Source of the DNA: JAJFTV01 sp964426355
Lineage (GTDB): Bacteria; Chloroflexota; Anaerolineae; Anaerolineales; Anaerolineaceae
Length of the DNA: 46,217 nt
Direction: 5' to 3'
Assembly (NCBI GenBank): GCA_964426355.1
Contig: CAYRRA010000006.1
Span: 1-46,217, forward strand
Shown here one piece after another: positions 32,456 to 41,716 of the stretch; position 1 is the stretch's first letter, and every line of letters begins with the position of its first letter. The notes below the pieces were generated by a model, which was given only the letters and a program-made list of their open reading frames with translations, searched no databases and was not told the DNA's origin. A program made the position numbers and the translations under genes.

Positions 32456-35037
32456 TTATTCTTTGTGGTTTCTGGATGGAATGATCTTCATCAATTTTGC
32501 CCGGTTCACGGCGTGCCCCCGGTTATGAACCCCCAATTTTCCATAGATATTAGCGCAGTGCGTTTTTACCGTATTGATGGATATTCCCAATTCCTCGGCG
32601 ATATCCCGGTTTGAAAACCCCACCGACAGAAGGCGCAGCACTTTGATTTCGTGTTCGCTCAGTTTGTTAAGCAAGCTAAATTCGTTTTGGATTCCGGGTG
32701 ACTCGCTGCTGCTTTGTGGGAGTGCCTCTGTGAGTTCGGCAGGTTTTTGCCCTATCAAGACAGATACAATCTGGTTCAGGTAAGCCAGGTCAGAGCTTGT
32801 TTTACCCATTTTTTCATCATGTGTATATTCTACAATCCATTCCAGCATGGGTTCCTTGAGCTCACAGAAGGTGCGCAGAAACCCTTCTGATTTTGCCCTG
32901 GGCAGAAGCTCGGCGAATAACGCTGAAGCGGTTTCTTTCTGACCACTCATTCGATAAGCGACCGAGCTCATTGCAGCCATTTTGATCCAGCGCCCGAAAC
33001 GTTTACCGGCTTTCATGGCTGGCAGCAGCAGGTCGGCGATACGAATGACATCGTTCCATTTTCTTTGTGCGTAATAAATGGACGCCAATGCAATCCACTC
33101 GGGCTCACGCACAAGATTGCTGTAAGTGAGTTCCTTCAGCGCTCTCTCTTCGATTATTTTTTCGAGAGATGCCTGATCCCCGGCTGTGCTGTAAAGGTGC
33201 AGCTTGCATGCGGTCTCCCTGGATTGGCTCATGACCAGAATCGGCTGGCCCCGGCTGCGTTGCTCATATTGTTTCATCGCATCTATGGCATTTTTGATAT
33301 CCCCAACACCCAGATAAGCCATTGCAAGGCTGCAAAAACTGGAAACCCACTGCGAAATACCCCATTGTTCACCCAGTTCACAGCCGCGCTGCAAGTATTT
33401 GAACGCAAGCTCAAGCTGGTTCCATTCATAGAGCACTTCACCCAAACCGGTGTACGACATGGCTGCGCTGGAATAGACATTTTCCTTGTGGTCAGAAAAG
33501 TGGATTGCCTCGTTGAACAAATCCGCTGCATCATGCAGTTTTCCGAGCATGAGGTTAATCTCACCGGACAGGCTGAGCGCATCCACCTGGGCGGCATAGT
33601 TCCCACCCAGGTTCAACATCTTTTCTGCTTCATGACAGCTATAGAGTGCATCTGCCAGGTCGTCGCCTTTGAGCGCTTTTGCGGTTGCCTGTGCATACAA
33701 CACAAGTCCGCGCACCTTGTAGTCTTGCGGTTCCAGGTAAGATAAGGCAGCATCGGCGTTGATGAACGTCTCTTCAAAGTCGCCCCGTCTTGCGGCGCAA
33801 ATTGCCTTCACCGACACCAGGTTGCCAAGAATGTCAGCCCTCTGTTTTTCAGTAAAGCGTTGGCTTTCTTTATCTAAAATCTCCAATGTTTTTTCCAGCC
33901 ACAACTCAACCGCTTCCGGTTGCAGGATGAAATTAACCCAGGCGCGGTAGATATTGAGCCAGGGCGATTTATCAAATGCCTGTTCTGGGAAACGTTCGAT
34001 TAAACTGCGCAGAAAGAAAAATTTGGAGGTTGACATTAAATGAGGTGCGAATTTTTCAATTAGACTGGATGCAGCCTCGTAGTCTTCGGCTTGAAGCCAG
34101 TGTTTCAGGGCTTCTTCCATCAAATCGTTTTCTTCCAGCCAGGCAGCAGCGCGCCGGTGAAGGGATTGAATGTCTACCTGCGAGAAAAGCGATAAACGGT
34201 TTTGCAGCAGATCGGAAAACAACTGGTGATAGCGATACCAGGCGCGCTGGTCATCGAGTGGAACCAGGAACAAATTTGAACGATCCAGGTTTTCAAGAAT
34301 CGCCTGGCTGCCATTGATATTGAGAACCGCATCGCAAAGCTGAGCGTTCATTTTTTCCAATATCGAGGTTCGTAGCAGGAAATCCTTGATTTCCGGCGTT
34401 TGCTGCTCCATGACCTCTTCCATCAGGTAATCTGCAATGTAGCGGTTATTTCCTGTGAAATTTTTGATATAACGATTGATTTCGTCCGACGATAAGCCCT
34501 GCAGGGAATAGGAAGCCAGTTGCAAACCGGCGATCCAGCCTTCCGTTTTGGTTTCAAGTGCACGGACTTGTTCCGGTGACAGATTGGTTTTTGCCCTTTG
34601 GCTGAGGAACCTGGATGTCTCATCGAAGGAGAAACGCAGGTCGGCGGAGCGGATTTCACAGATTTGTTTGTTGACCCTCCAGCGTGAGAGGGGGAACGCC
34701 GGGTCCAGTCGGCTGATGAGAACAAAATGGATGCCACGCGCGGGGTTGGGCTCAAGGCTCAGGTTGAAAAAATACTGGATCAGGTATAACAGGACGTCAT
34801 GAATTTCCCTGTTCTTGATCACATGAAAGTCATCCAGCACAAAGANNNNNNNNNNNNNNNNNNNNNNNNNNNNNNNNNNNNNNNNNNNNNNNNNNNNNNN
34901 NNNNNNNNNNNNNNNNNNNNNNNNNNNNNNNNNNNNNNNNNNNNNTCATCCAGTTTTTCAATCAACCTGGATCGGGAGATCGTGTCCGGGCGGATTTGCG
35001 GTTTGAATAATTTTGTTCTGAGAAGGAGGTCTGTCAC
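32456..35037 (-). CDS. LuxR family regulator, MalT/LAL type (interrupted by an assembly gap)
   Basis: Two pieces of one gene. The 5' piece starts at GTG 35037 (AGGA about 8 nt upstream; an in-frame TTG at 35055 is the alternative) and reads RTKLFKPQIRPD...RLIEKLD, matching the first 30 residues of the LAL at 7360. After the N run it resumes at FVLDDFHVI (Walker B) and continues to the LuxR HTH (LSEHEIKVLRLLS, SINTVKTHCANIYGKLGV). Walker A and about 120 residues are missing in the gap. The frames do not agree across the 100 N, so the gap length is arbitrary, not a mutation. The TPR-like region is intact. The downstream FAD protein is a likely target. Confidence 0.85.
34846..34945. other. Assembly gap (100 N)
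   Basis: Exactly 100 N in a row, the usual scaffold placeholder. By comparison with the LAL protein at 7360, about 370 nt of coding sequence should be here. Confidence 0.97.
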
Positions 35038-35316
35038 GCGGTTTTCCTGTTTCAAGGTTGGTTTGATTTTACCAGTTTCACCTGAAATAAGATGAATGCG
35101 AGGGATGGATTTGTACCTGCATTCCCACCTGATGTGGAACGCTCAATGAACGATGGCTGGCGTTGGTCCTGGAGAGGCTTGTAGAATGGTTCACAATATG
35201 GCTCTCGATCCATTTGCCTGCGTCGTTTAAACAACGGCTTTGGTTGTTGAAAAATCGTAGTTTGTGAAATGCGACTATAATGGATGCGTTTGAAATCTGT
35301 CTTGTTGGTGTGATAA

Positions 35317-36633
35317 ATGCAGCCAGCCGGTAAAAGAGAATTTAACTTACTCGTATTGAGCCAGGGCTCCTCACTGCTTGGCACAGGGATGACGCGCTTT
35401 GCGCTGCTGATCTGGGCTTATCAAACGGAAGGCACAGCCACGGCACTGGCGCTGCTGGGTTTTTTCACTACGGTTGCTTATGTGATTATCAGCCCGTTTG
35501 CCGGTGTGCTGGTGGATCGTTGGGATCGCCGCCGGGTGATGTTGTTCAGCGATCTTGGCGCCGGGCTGATGACCGCCCTGGTACTGGTGCTTTTTCTCTC
35601 AGGGCGTTTGCAGCTCTGGCATTTGTTCCTGCTGCAGGGGGTTTCCGGTGCATCGGAAGCTTTTCAGGAACCGGCTTTTTCGGCTTCTGTCAGCCTGTTA
35701 GTGCCCAAAGAGTCCTATACGCGCGCCAATGCCCAACTGGGGCTGGCGCGTTCCGCTGCGCGCATCCTTGCCCCGGCTTTTGCGGGCGTGCTCTTAAAGG
35801 TAACCGGTTTGCAGGTAGTGATGCTGGTAGATCTTTTTACGTTGATCCTGGCGTTGAGCACTTTGCTTCTAATCCGCATTCCTGCACCTCCGCCCAGCCA
35901 GGAGGGACAGCAAGCGGATAAAGAAAGCTTTGTGCGCCAGTTGTTGGTGGGTGCAAAATACATCCTCCGGCGCCCCGGTTTGCGTGCAATCCTGTTAATC
36001 TTCTTTTTGATTAATCTGTTTGCCACACTGACCTATTTTGCCGTGCTTTCTCCGATGATCCTGGCACGCAGCGGTGGTGACGAACTGGCATTGGGGACTG
36101 TGCAAACGGTGATGGGCGTTGGTGGGATTGTGGGGGGATTAATCATCAGCGTCTGGGGCGGTCGTTTAAAACGGAAAGCGCGCACCTTTGCACTCTTCAC
36201 CATGATTTCTTTCCTGTTTGGTGATTTTCTCATTGCCATCAGCCGCTCGACGCCAGGTTGGGCGATTGCGGGATTTATCGCCGAATTGACTGTTCCCTTT
36301 ATCGTCAGTCCCTATTATGCGCTCTGGCAGGAGATTGTGCCGCCAGACGTGCAGGGACGTGTCTTTGCCACGCGTGAGATGATTCAAGTAACCTCGCAGC
36401 CGGTGGGTTTTCTGGCGGGCGGGCTGCTGGCTGACCACCTGTTTGAACCGGCGATGCAGGCTGGCGGCTGGCTGGCGGACACCGCAGGCCTGTTGGTGGG
36501 CAGCGGACCCGGAGCGGGGATGTCGGCCATGTTTTTGTGTACGTCCATCCTGGGCGCGCTCACCGGTCTGCTTGGGCTACTGCTGCCATCCATCCGGCGT
36601 TTGGATAAGGGGGAATCGGCAGCGGTCGGTTGA
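35317..36633 (+). CDS. MFS transporter (MefA-like / MFS_3 group)
   Basis: 438 residues with about 12 hydrophobic helices. The loop between helices 2 and 3 has the MFS motif A-like VLVDRWDRRRVM; a central hydrophilic loop (about 188-210) precedes helix 7 (GLRAILLIFFLINLFATLTYFA). LVPKESYTRANAQLGLARSAARILAPAFAGVL is typical of the macrolide-efflux-like MFS_3 group. It most likely exports a small hydrophobic compound by proton antiport. The SD is poor; a TATAAT at 35276 lies upstream without a clear -35. In the 260-nt gap before it no other gene is evident. The TetR gene follows with its own promoter. Confidence 0.85.
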   Translation: MQPAGKREFNLLVLSQGSSLLGTGMTRFALLIWAYQTEGTATALALLGFFTTVAYVIISPFAGVLVDRWDRRRVMLFSDLGAGLMTALVLVLFLSGRLQLWHLFLLQGVSGASEAFQEPAFSASVSLLVPKESYTRANAQLGLARSAARILAPAFAGVLLKVTGLQVVMLVDLFTLILALSTLLLIRIPAPPPSQEGQQADKESFVRQLLVGAKYILRRPGLRAILLIFFLINLFATLTYFAVLSPMILARSGGDELALGTVQTVMGVGGIVGGLIISVWGGRLKRKARTFALFTMISFLFGDFLIAISRSTPGWAIAGFIAELTVPFIVSPYYALWQEIVPPDVQGRVFATREMIQVTSQPVGFLAGGLLADHLFEPAMQAGGWLADTAGLLVGSGPGAGMSAMFLCTSILGALTGLLGLLLPSIRRLDKGESAAVG

Positions 36634-36673
36634 AGTCAGACCTGGCTGCTGTTCTTTTTCTGCACAAATCTGT

Positions 36674-36701
36674 TTGACAACTTTTGTTTATATCTTATAA
36701 T
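36674..36701 (+). promoter_or_regulatory. Promoter of the TetR gene
   Basis: TTGACA (36674-36679), a 16-nt spacer and TATAAT (36696-36701). Just after it come TGTTAATAG and TGTTAACTA half-sites and, further on, TTAACA, which could be the TetR operator. Confidence 0.7.
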
Positions 36702-36758
36702 GTTAATAGTGTTAACTAAAATAAATGCAATTAACAAAAATAAAAGGTTTTTACTAAA

Positions 36759-37460
36759 ATGGATACCAGCCGAAGATACAAAAAGCACGAAGACATACGG
36801 GAAGAGATCAAGACGGCAGCCTGGAACGTCATCGCAAGGGATGGGGTAACCGACCTTTCGCTGGGTTCCATCGCCCGCGAGATGAGATTGACCACCCCCG
36901 CGCTGTACCGCTATTTTCGCGCCCGCGACGACCTGGTGAATACCTTGATGGAAGATGCTCATTTCTCTTTCAGCGAGGCTCTGAAAAACGCCCGTAGCGT
37001 ATTATCACCGGATAACCATCCCGGCAGGTTCCGCGCTTTGTGCCAGGCGTATCGTGATTGGGCTGTCCATTTCCCGCAGCGCTACCTTCTTTTGTTCGGC
37101 GCTCCAATCCCCGGCTACAGGCTGGACGAGAAAGACGGGCAGTCCCCCGATCCACTTTTTGGAGTCTTTCTGAACGTGTTGAACGAGGCAGACCAGGCAT
37201 CCAGGTTGACACCCCCGACAGGCGTTATCCGGCTTCCGCCCGACTTACATGCACAGTACGAGGCTCTGCGCATTCATGGGCATTCTTCTTCGCCGCGCGT
37301 GGTTCACCTTGCGTTGACTTGCTGGAGCTTTCTGCATGGTTTGACTTCGCTGGAGATTCATCACAAAGCCTCGCCGCTGCTGGCAGACAAAGCGGATGCT
37401 TTCTTTCAGTTTGAGATCGAACGCTTGATGCTGAATATTGGATTTAAATCTACTCAATGA
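36759..37460 (+). CDS. TetR/AcrR family transcriptional regulator
   Basis: 233 residues. The N-terminal HTH (IREEIKTAAWNVIARDGVTDLSLGSIAREMRLTTPALYRYF split around residues 14-55) is typical TetR; the C-terminal ligand domain is of the WHG/TetR_C_33-like type (WAVHFPQRYLLLFGAPIPGY). It follows the MFS gene, so it may control it and itself in response to an exported compound. The stop lies inside the 3' end of the convergent gene at 37450 (11-nt overlap). Confidence 0.88.
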   Translation: MDTSRRYKKHEDIREEIKTAAWNVIARDGVTDLSLGSIAREMRLTTPALYRYFRARDDLVNTLMEDAHFSFSEALKNARSVLSPDNHPGRFRALCQAYRDWAVHFPQRYLLLFGAPIPGYRLDEKDGQSPDPLFGVFLNVLNEADQASRLTPPTGVIRLPPDLHAQYEALRIHGHSSSPRVVHLALTCWSFLHGLTSLEIHHKASPLLADKADAFFQFEIERLMLNIGFKSTQ

Positions 37461-38025
37461 TGGTATAAACGAAACGACAGGGCTGCGTGCTGCCGCTTTG
37501 CAGTGCCGAAGACGATACTTTCTTTGTGATCAGTTTTTTCCCCAGAGCGATCTGGTAGAGATATCGAAAGTGCCCGGCACAGCAATAACAGTATGTGATG
37601 GATACCGGCTCATTGATCTCAACGCCGGAAAAAACCGGACAAGGGCACTGAAAACCACCCCTCTCACCGATATGGGCTGTTATGGTGCCATCTGCGTTGA
37701 GCTTTGGTTTACCCATGTGTGTGATCTGGTTCAAGGCAAATATTTTTTCAGGTATTCTGCTCGTGGCAAGGTCACGAGCTAGTTTTTGGACGGCTTTTAA
37801 ACGCCAGCCGCCAGTGGAACAGGCGCAGGCGTCGCGGACTGCATGACAGGTTTCAGCATTCAGCAAAACATCGATGCGTTTCATCGCCTCGACAAAGAAG
37901 TTTGCCTTTTGATTTTTACTGGCTTTGTCGCTAATTGGTTCAAACCCGTAAAAGATTTGAGTTATGATGTTCTCATCTACCTGCTGATTGCTCAAAGCTT
38001 TACGAAAGCGTTCCACTGCTGCCAT
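37450..38025 (-). CDS. Cys-rich protein of unknown function (DUF6144-like)
   Basis: 191 residues from ATG 38025, with GGAG about 9 nt upstream; the frame is open further upstream but that part overlaps the divergent gene and is not protein-like. Nine of its Cys lie in clusters: ETCHAVRDACACSTGG (60, 67, 69), CPCP (127, 129), YCYCCAGH (146, 148, 149) and PCRF (183). The pattern fits my memory of DUF6144 proteins, whose role is unknown. The clusters could bind Fe-S or zinc. It is divergent from the cysteine-synthase-like gene (124-nt gap) and overlaps the convergent TetR gene by 11 nt. Confidence 0.7.
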   Translation of the reverse strand: MAAVERFRKALSNQQVDENIITQIFYGFEPISDKASKNQKANFFVEAMKRIDVLLNAETCHAVRDACACSTGGWRLKAVQKLARDLATSRIPEKIFALNQITHMGKPKLNADGTITAHIGERGGFQCPCPVFSGVEINEPVSITYCYCCAGHFRYLYQIALGKKLITKKVSSSALQSGSTQPCRFVYTIIE

Positions 38026-38149
38026 TCTTGTTTCTCCATCTGTTTTTCTCAATTCTATCCTGAATTCATAAAACAACTGAATCCAGTTGCGATGCGCTGT
38101 GATATGATTCTGACCGAAAGACGGAAAACTCAAAGAGGAGAGCCTGTTC

Positions 38150-39109
38150 ATGGTGCCGTTAAAATCTGTTGTCGAAGCCATCGGGAGTACGCCGCTGGTA
38201 GAGCTGTCTCGCCTGGTGGAGAAAATGGGCGTGCGGGGGCGCATCCTCGCCAAGCTGGAATATTTCAACCCCGGTTTTTCCAAAAAAGACCGCATTGCGC
38301 TGCAAATGGTCGAAGACGCCGAAAAAGATGGAACGCTGCGTCCAGGGCAAACCGTGGTGGAACTGACCAGCGGCAACACCGGCACCGGGCTTTCGATTGT
38401 CTGTGCGGTTAAAGGCTATTCTTTTGTGGCGGTGATGTCGAAGGGCAATTCAATGGAGCGGGCACGTATGATGCGTGCACTGGGCGCTGAGGTGGTGCTG
38501 GTGGATCAACTACCCGGCTCGGTGTACGGACAGGTGTCCGGCGGCGACCTGGCGTTGGTGGAACAAGAGGCGCAGCGCCTGGTGAAAGAGCGCAATGCGT
38601 TCCGTGCCGACCAGTTTGCGCTGCAAAGTAATTTCCAGGCGCATTTTTTGCATACCGGTCCTGAGATCATCGCGCAAACGAACGGCAAGGTGGATGCCTT
38701 CTGCGATTTTGCCGGCACCGGCGGAACGTTTGCGGGCTGTGCTGCTGCTTTGAAAAAACACAACCCGGATGTGCGCTGCTATATCGTGGAGCCTGCCGGT
38801 GCTGCCGTGCTGGCAGGTGAGATTGCCACCAAACCCGATCACCCCATCCAGGGCGGCGGTTATGTGATGAGTGATTTGCAAATGCTGCGAAGGGAGCAGA
38901 TCGATGGATTTCTCCAGGTTACGGATGCGGAAGTCTATCAGTGTGCCAGGGCGTTGGCTTCTATAGAAGGAATTTTTGCTGGTTTTTCATCGGGTGCCAA
39001 CGTGGCGGCTGCCTTGCAGCTTTTGGAGGGCGAAATGGCAGGGAAAACAATTGTCATCACAGTCAATGACTCAGGCTTGAAGTACCTCAGCACCGACCTT
39101 TGGGAATAG
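38150..39109 (+). CDS. Cysteine synthase family PLP-dependent enzyme
   Basis: 319 residues; AGGAGAG lies about 7 nt before ATG 38150. It is a fold-type-II PLP enzyme: PLP lysine Lys46 in FSKKDR, substrate-binding loop TSGNTGTGL (73-81), and GTGGTFAG for the phosphate. It resembles O-acetylserine sulfhydrylase (O-acetylserine plus sulfide to cysteine), but the Lys motif reads FSKKDR instead of the usual GSVKDR, so another beta-replacement or beta-synthase reaction is possible. It is the first gene of the + strand group that includes the glycyl-radical enzyme; 88 nt separate it from the activase gene, so co-transcription is likely but not certain. Confidence 0.82.
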   Translation: MVPLKSVVEAIGSTPLVELSRLVEKMGVRGRILAKLEYFNPGFSKKDRIALQMVEDAEKDGTLRPGQTVVELTSGNTGTGLSIVCAVKGYSFVAVMSKGNSMERARMMRALGAEVVLVDQLPGSVYGQVSGGDLALVEQEAQRLVKERNAFRADQFALQSNFQAHFLHTGPEIIAQTNGKVDAFCDFAGTGGTFAGCAAALKKHNPDVRCYIVEPAGAAVLAGEIATKPDHPIQGGGYVMSDLQMLRREQIDGFLQVTDAEVYQCARALASIEGIFAGFSSGANVAAALQLLEGEMAGKTIVITVNDSGLKYLSTDLWE

Positions 39110-39197
39110 CTGCGGTTGACTTTGTGCGAGAACGAAAGACCGTTTGTATGGAATCCTCATTCTTTTTCTATCTGCTGGCATTTATAATTGGGGCAGA

Positions 39198-40085
39198 ATG
39201 GAACCACTGAAAGAGATATCTCAACCGATGCAGCCAGATTCTTTACCCTTGTCGCAGGTCAATAAACTGTTGACGCAAAGCTTTGTGGATGGACCTGGCA
39301 ACCGCGCCGTGGTTTTTATGCAAGGCTGCAACCTGCGCTGCAGCTTTTGTCACAATCCGCAAACGCTCAACCTGTGTATTCATTGCGGTTTGTGCGTGCC
39401 GGTATGCCCCACAGGAGCATTGTCGCGCCAGGATGGGCGCGTGCTTTGGGATGCCACCCGGTGTGTGGAATGTGATACCTGTACCCGCACCTGCCCACAT
39501 TTTAGTTCGCCGCGCATTCATGTTTATACCGCCCTTGCTTTGTGGCAAGCGATTGCCCCTTATGCGCCATTTCTTGCCGGGGTCACGGTTTCAGGCGGTG
39601 AGCCGCTGCTGCAAGCCGATTTTTTGTTGGCGTTTTTTAAAGAAGTCAAAGCGCATTCGACTCTGACGACCTTTATTGAGACCAACGGCAATATGGAAAC
39701 ATCTGTTTTAGAGCCGCTGCTGCCACTGCTGGACGGCGCGATGGTGGATTTCAAAGCTTTCGATGAGGAAATGCATCGCAACCTGACCGGCAGCGGTCTT
39801 GAGTTAATCAAAGAGACCATTCGTTTCCTGTCCGGGCATGGCAGGCTTTACGCAGTCCGCCAGACGGTGATCCCGGGCATTAATGCGGGGCGGGAGGGCG
39901 CGGCTCAGATGGCGCGTTTCCTGGCGGATTTGGACCCCGCCATCCGGCTGCGGTTTTTGCGCTTCCGCGCGCATGGCACGCGCGGAGAAGCGCAGAACTG
40001 GCAGTCGCCGGATGATGCCATGCTGCGCGAGATGACAAAAGCTGCCCGCGCTGAGGGCTTGCTCGATGTAGAATATTCTTTATAA
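39198..40085 (+). CDS. yjjW: Radical SAM glycyl-radical-enzyme activase, YjjW type
   Basis: 295 residues from ATG 39198 (GGGG just upstream; an in-frame start at 39144 is not conserved-looking). The radical SAM motif is C44-x3-C48-x2-C51, followed by an inserted two-cluster ferredoxin part (C60, C63, C66, C70-P and C89, C92, C95, C99-P), typical of GRE activases other than PflA. TVSGGEPLLQ and the FKAFDEEMHRNLTG segment are also family marks. It uses S-adenosylmethionine to abstract H from the glycine of its partner GRE, encoded 20 nt downstream. Both act in the cytoplasm without oxygen, which points to an anaerobe. Confidence 0.88.
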   Translation: MEPLKEISQPMQPDSLPLSQVNKLLTQSFVDGPGNRAVVFMQGCNLRCSFCHNPQTLNLCIHCGLCVPVCPTGALSRQDGRVLWDATRCVECDTCTRTCPHFSSPRIHVYTALALWQAIAPYAPFLAGVTVSGGEPLLQADFLLAFFKEVKAHSTLTTFIETNGNMETSVLEPLLPLLDGAMVDFKAFDEEMHRNLTGSGLELIKETIRFLSGHGRLYAVRQTVIPGINAGREGAAQMARFLADLDPAIRLRFLRFRAHGTRGEAQNWQSPDDAMLREMTKAARAEGLLDVEYSL

Positions 40086-40105
40086 GTTGAACAGGTGAAC
40101 CCACT

Positions 40106-41680
40106 ATGACAAACCCAGAACCTTTTTATCCGTTTGAAAATTTGGTCAATGGCATGACCGCTGAGACCGTAGAAGCATTCAAGACTCATGTGCGCGGCGT
40201 CCTGGAAGCGCAAGATTTGCTGATCGACCAGCAGTATGATGCACTGCACGATGCCGCTTACAAGACGCTGCCGTACCCGACAGTGTCGCCCATGGCGCAA
40301 AAAGCGTTGGAAAATGGGGTGGTCTGCTTGCTGGCTGAAGGACCGGCGCCGTTTCATCCGCGCTACGTGACGCCCGATTATGCCCATCTGATGACGCATG
40401 GCTCAGAGTTTCTGGATCTCAAACCCGCCGGCAGCCTTTATGATGCTACCGCCAGCCTGTTGACCGCTTATCGATACGTGCCCAATGGGCTGCCGGTGTT
40501 TATCGGCAGGCTGGATGAACTGCTTGACCGCTATGTGGAGGCGCTGCCCGCCGAGCAGGCGTATGCGCTGCTGCGCTCGTTCTGGCTGCTGGTGGACCGT
40601 TTATACCCCAATGCTTTTGTGCATGCCAACCTGGGACCGCGCGCTTCAACTGCCGGGCGAATGCTGCTGCAGATCGATCGTGAGTTGAGGACCATCACCA
40701 ACCTGACGCTGCGCTACGACCCGAAAACCACTGAACGAGATTTTGCCCTGCAAGCGGTGGAGAATGCCCTGCTGCTGGCTAAGCCGTATTTTCTCAACCA
40801 TGCGCGCATGGTTGCGGATTGGGGCGAAGATTACGTTGTCGCAAGCTGTTATAACGTTTTGCGTATGGGGGGCGGTGTGCATACATTGGTGCGGCTTAAC
40901 TTGAAGACACTCGCTCAACAATATGATGTCGGTTTGGATGCCTTTGTGGATGAAATCATCCCGCAGGCAGCGCGCTGGCAGGCTGAGGTGATTGAGAGCC
41001 GCATCCGCCACCTGGTGGAGAAGGTGGGTTGGTTTGAAAAAGACATCTTTGTTCGAGAAGGACTGCTTCACCCGGAACGTTTTACGGCGTATGCAGGCAT
41101 TTATGGACTGGCGGAAGCCGTGGCAATCTTGGTGAAGCGCGATGGGCAGCCGGATGCACGCTATGGTCATGATCCGGTAGCCAACCGCGCCGCAGAACGG
41201 ATTACTTTCCGATTGGGTGAAGAGGTGGCTGCACTGCCTCTGCCGTACTGCGAGGCGACGGATGGGCACGCCTGCTATCATGCCCAGGTGGGCATCGCCA
41301 GTGACCAGGGGGTGACGCCGGGCTGCCGTGTGCCGGCTGGCAGCGAGCCGGAATTGTATGCTCATTTGCTCGCCGAAGCACCGCATCAGCGCATCATCCC
41401 CGGTGGTATCAGCACGATCCTGGAATTTGACCAGACCGCTGCGCGCAACCCGCAGGCTGTGCTGGATATTCTGCACGGTGCGTTTGAGGTCGGGCTGCGC
41501 AATCTCTCGGTGGGAAGCTGCGATTCGGAATACATCCGCGTGACCGGTTATCTCATCCGGCGTGCCGATCTGGAAAAGCAGCAGCAGGAGAAAGCACTGC
41601 GCCACGACAGCTCGCTGCTGGGTACCGGGTTTATCGCACACCAGTCTAATACCTTGCACCGCCGGACGCGACAGGTGTAA
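40106..41680 (+). CDS. yjjI: Glycyl-radical enzyme, YjjI type
   Basis: 524 residues, near the length of E. coli YjjI (about 516) and much shorter than PFL-type GREs. The likely catalytic Cys248 is in VASCYNVLRMGGGVHT, and the C-terminal radical site is Gly481 in RVTGYLIR. C-terminal YjjI features such as LSVGSCDSEYIRVTGY are clear. No reaction is known to me for YjjI; in E. coli yjjI-yjjW lies next to deo nucleoside genes. Here the neighbours are a YjjW activase, a deaminase-like amidohydrolase and a cysteine-synthase-like enzyme. It needs strict anoxia. The assignment to the GRE family is strong; the substrate is open. Confidence 0.88.
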   Translation: MTNPEPFYPFENLVNGMTAETVEAFKTHVRGVLEAQDLLIDQQYDALHDAAYKTLPYPTVSPMAQKALENGVVCLLAEGPAPFHPRYVTPDYAHLMTHGSEFLDLKPAGSLYDATASLLTAYRYVPNGLPVFIGRLDELLDRYVEALPAEQAYALLRSFWLLVDRLYPNAFVHANLGPRASTAGRMLLQIDRELRTITNLTLRYDPKTTERDFALQAVENALLLAKPYFLNHARMVADWGEDYVVASCYNVLRMGGGVHTLVRLNLKTLAQQYDVGLDAFVDEIIPQAARWQAEVIESRIRHLVEKVGWFEKDIFVREGLLHPERFTAYAGIYGLAEAVAILVKRDGQPDARYGHDPVANRAAERITFRLGEEVAALPLPYCEATDGHACYHAQVGIASDQGVTPGCRVPAGSEPELYAHLLAEAPHQRIIPGGISTILEFDQTAARNPQAVLDILHGAFEVGLRNLSVGSCDSEYIRVTGYLIRRADLEKQQQEKALRHDSSLLGTGFIAHQSNTLHRRTRQV

Positions 41681-41716
41681 CCTGAAATTTAGCAAAATCA
41701 AATAAGGAGAAAACCA

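Noticed and set aside
35052..35384. 110-residue - strand frame between the LAL and MFS genes
   Set aside because: It overlaps the MFS start, has no motif, and no SD; the gap is better seen as regulatory or relic sequence.
21435..36633. Macrolide-resistance island (Ere-like proteins plus MefA-like MFS)
   Set aside because: The Ere-like genes lie in a transporter operon and the MFS gene is 13 kb away under a TetR; no integron, transposase or resistance context is visible.
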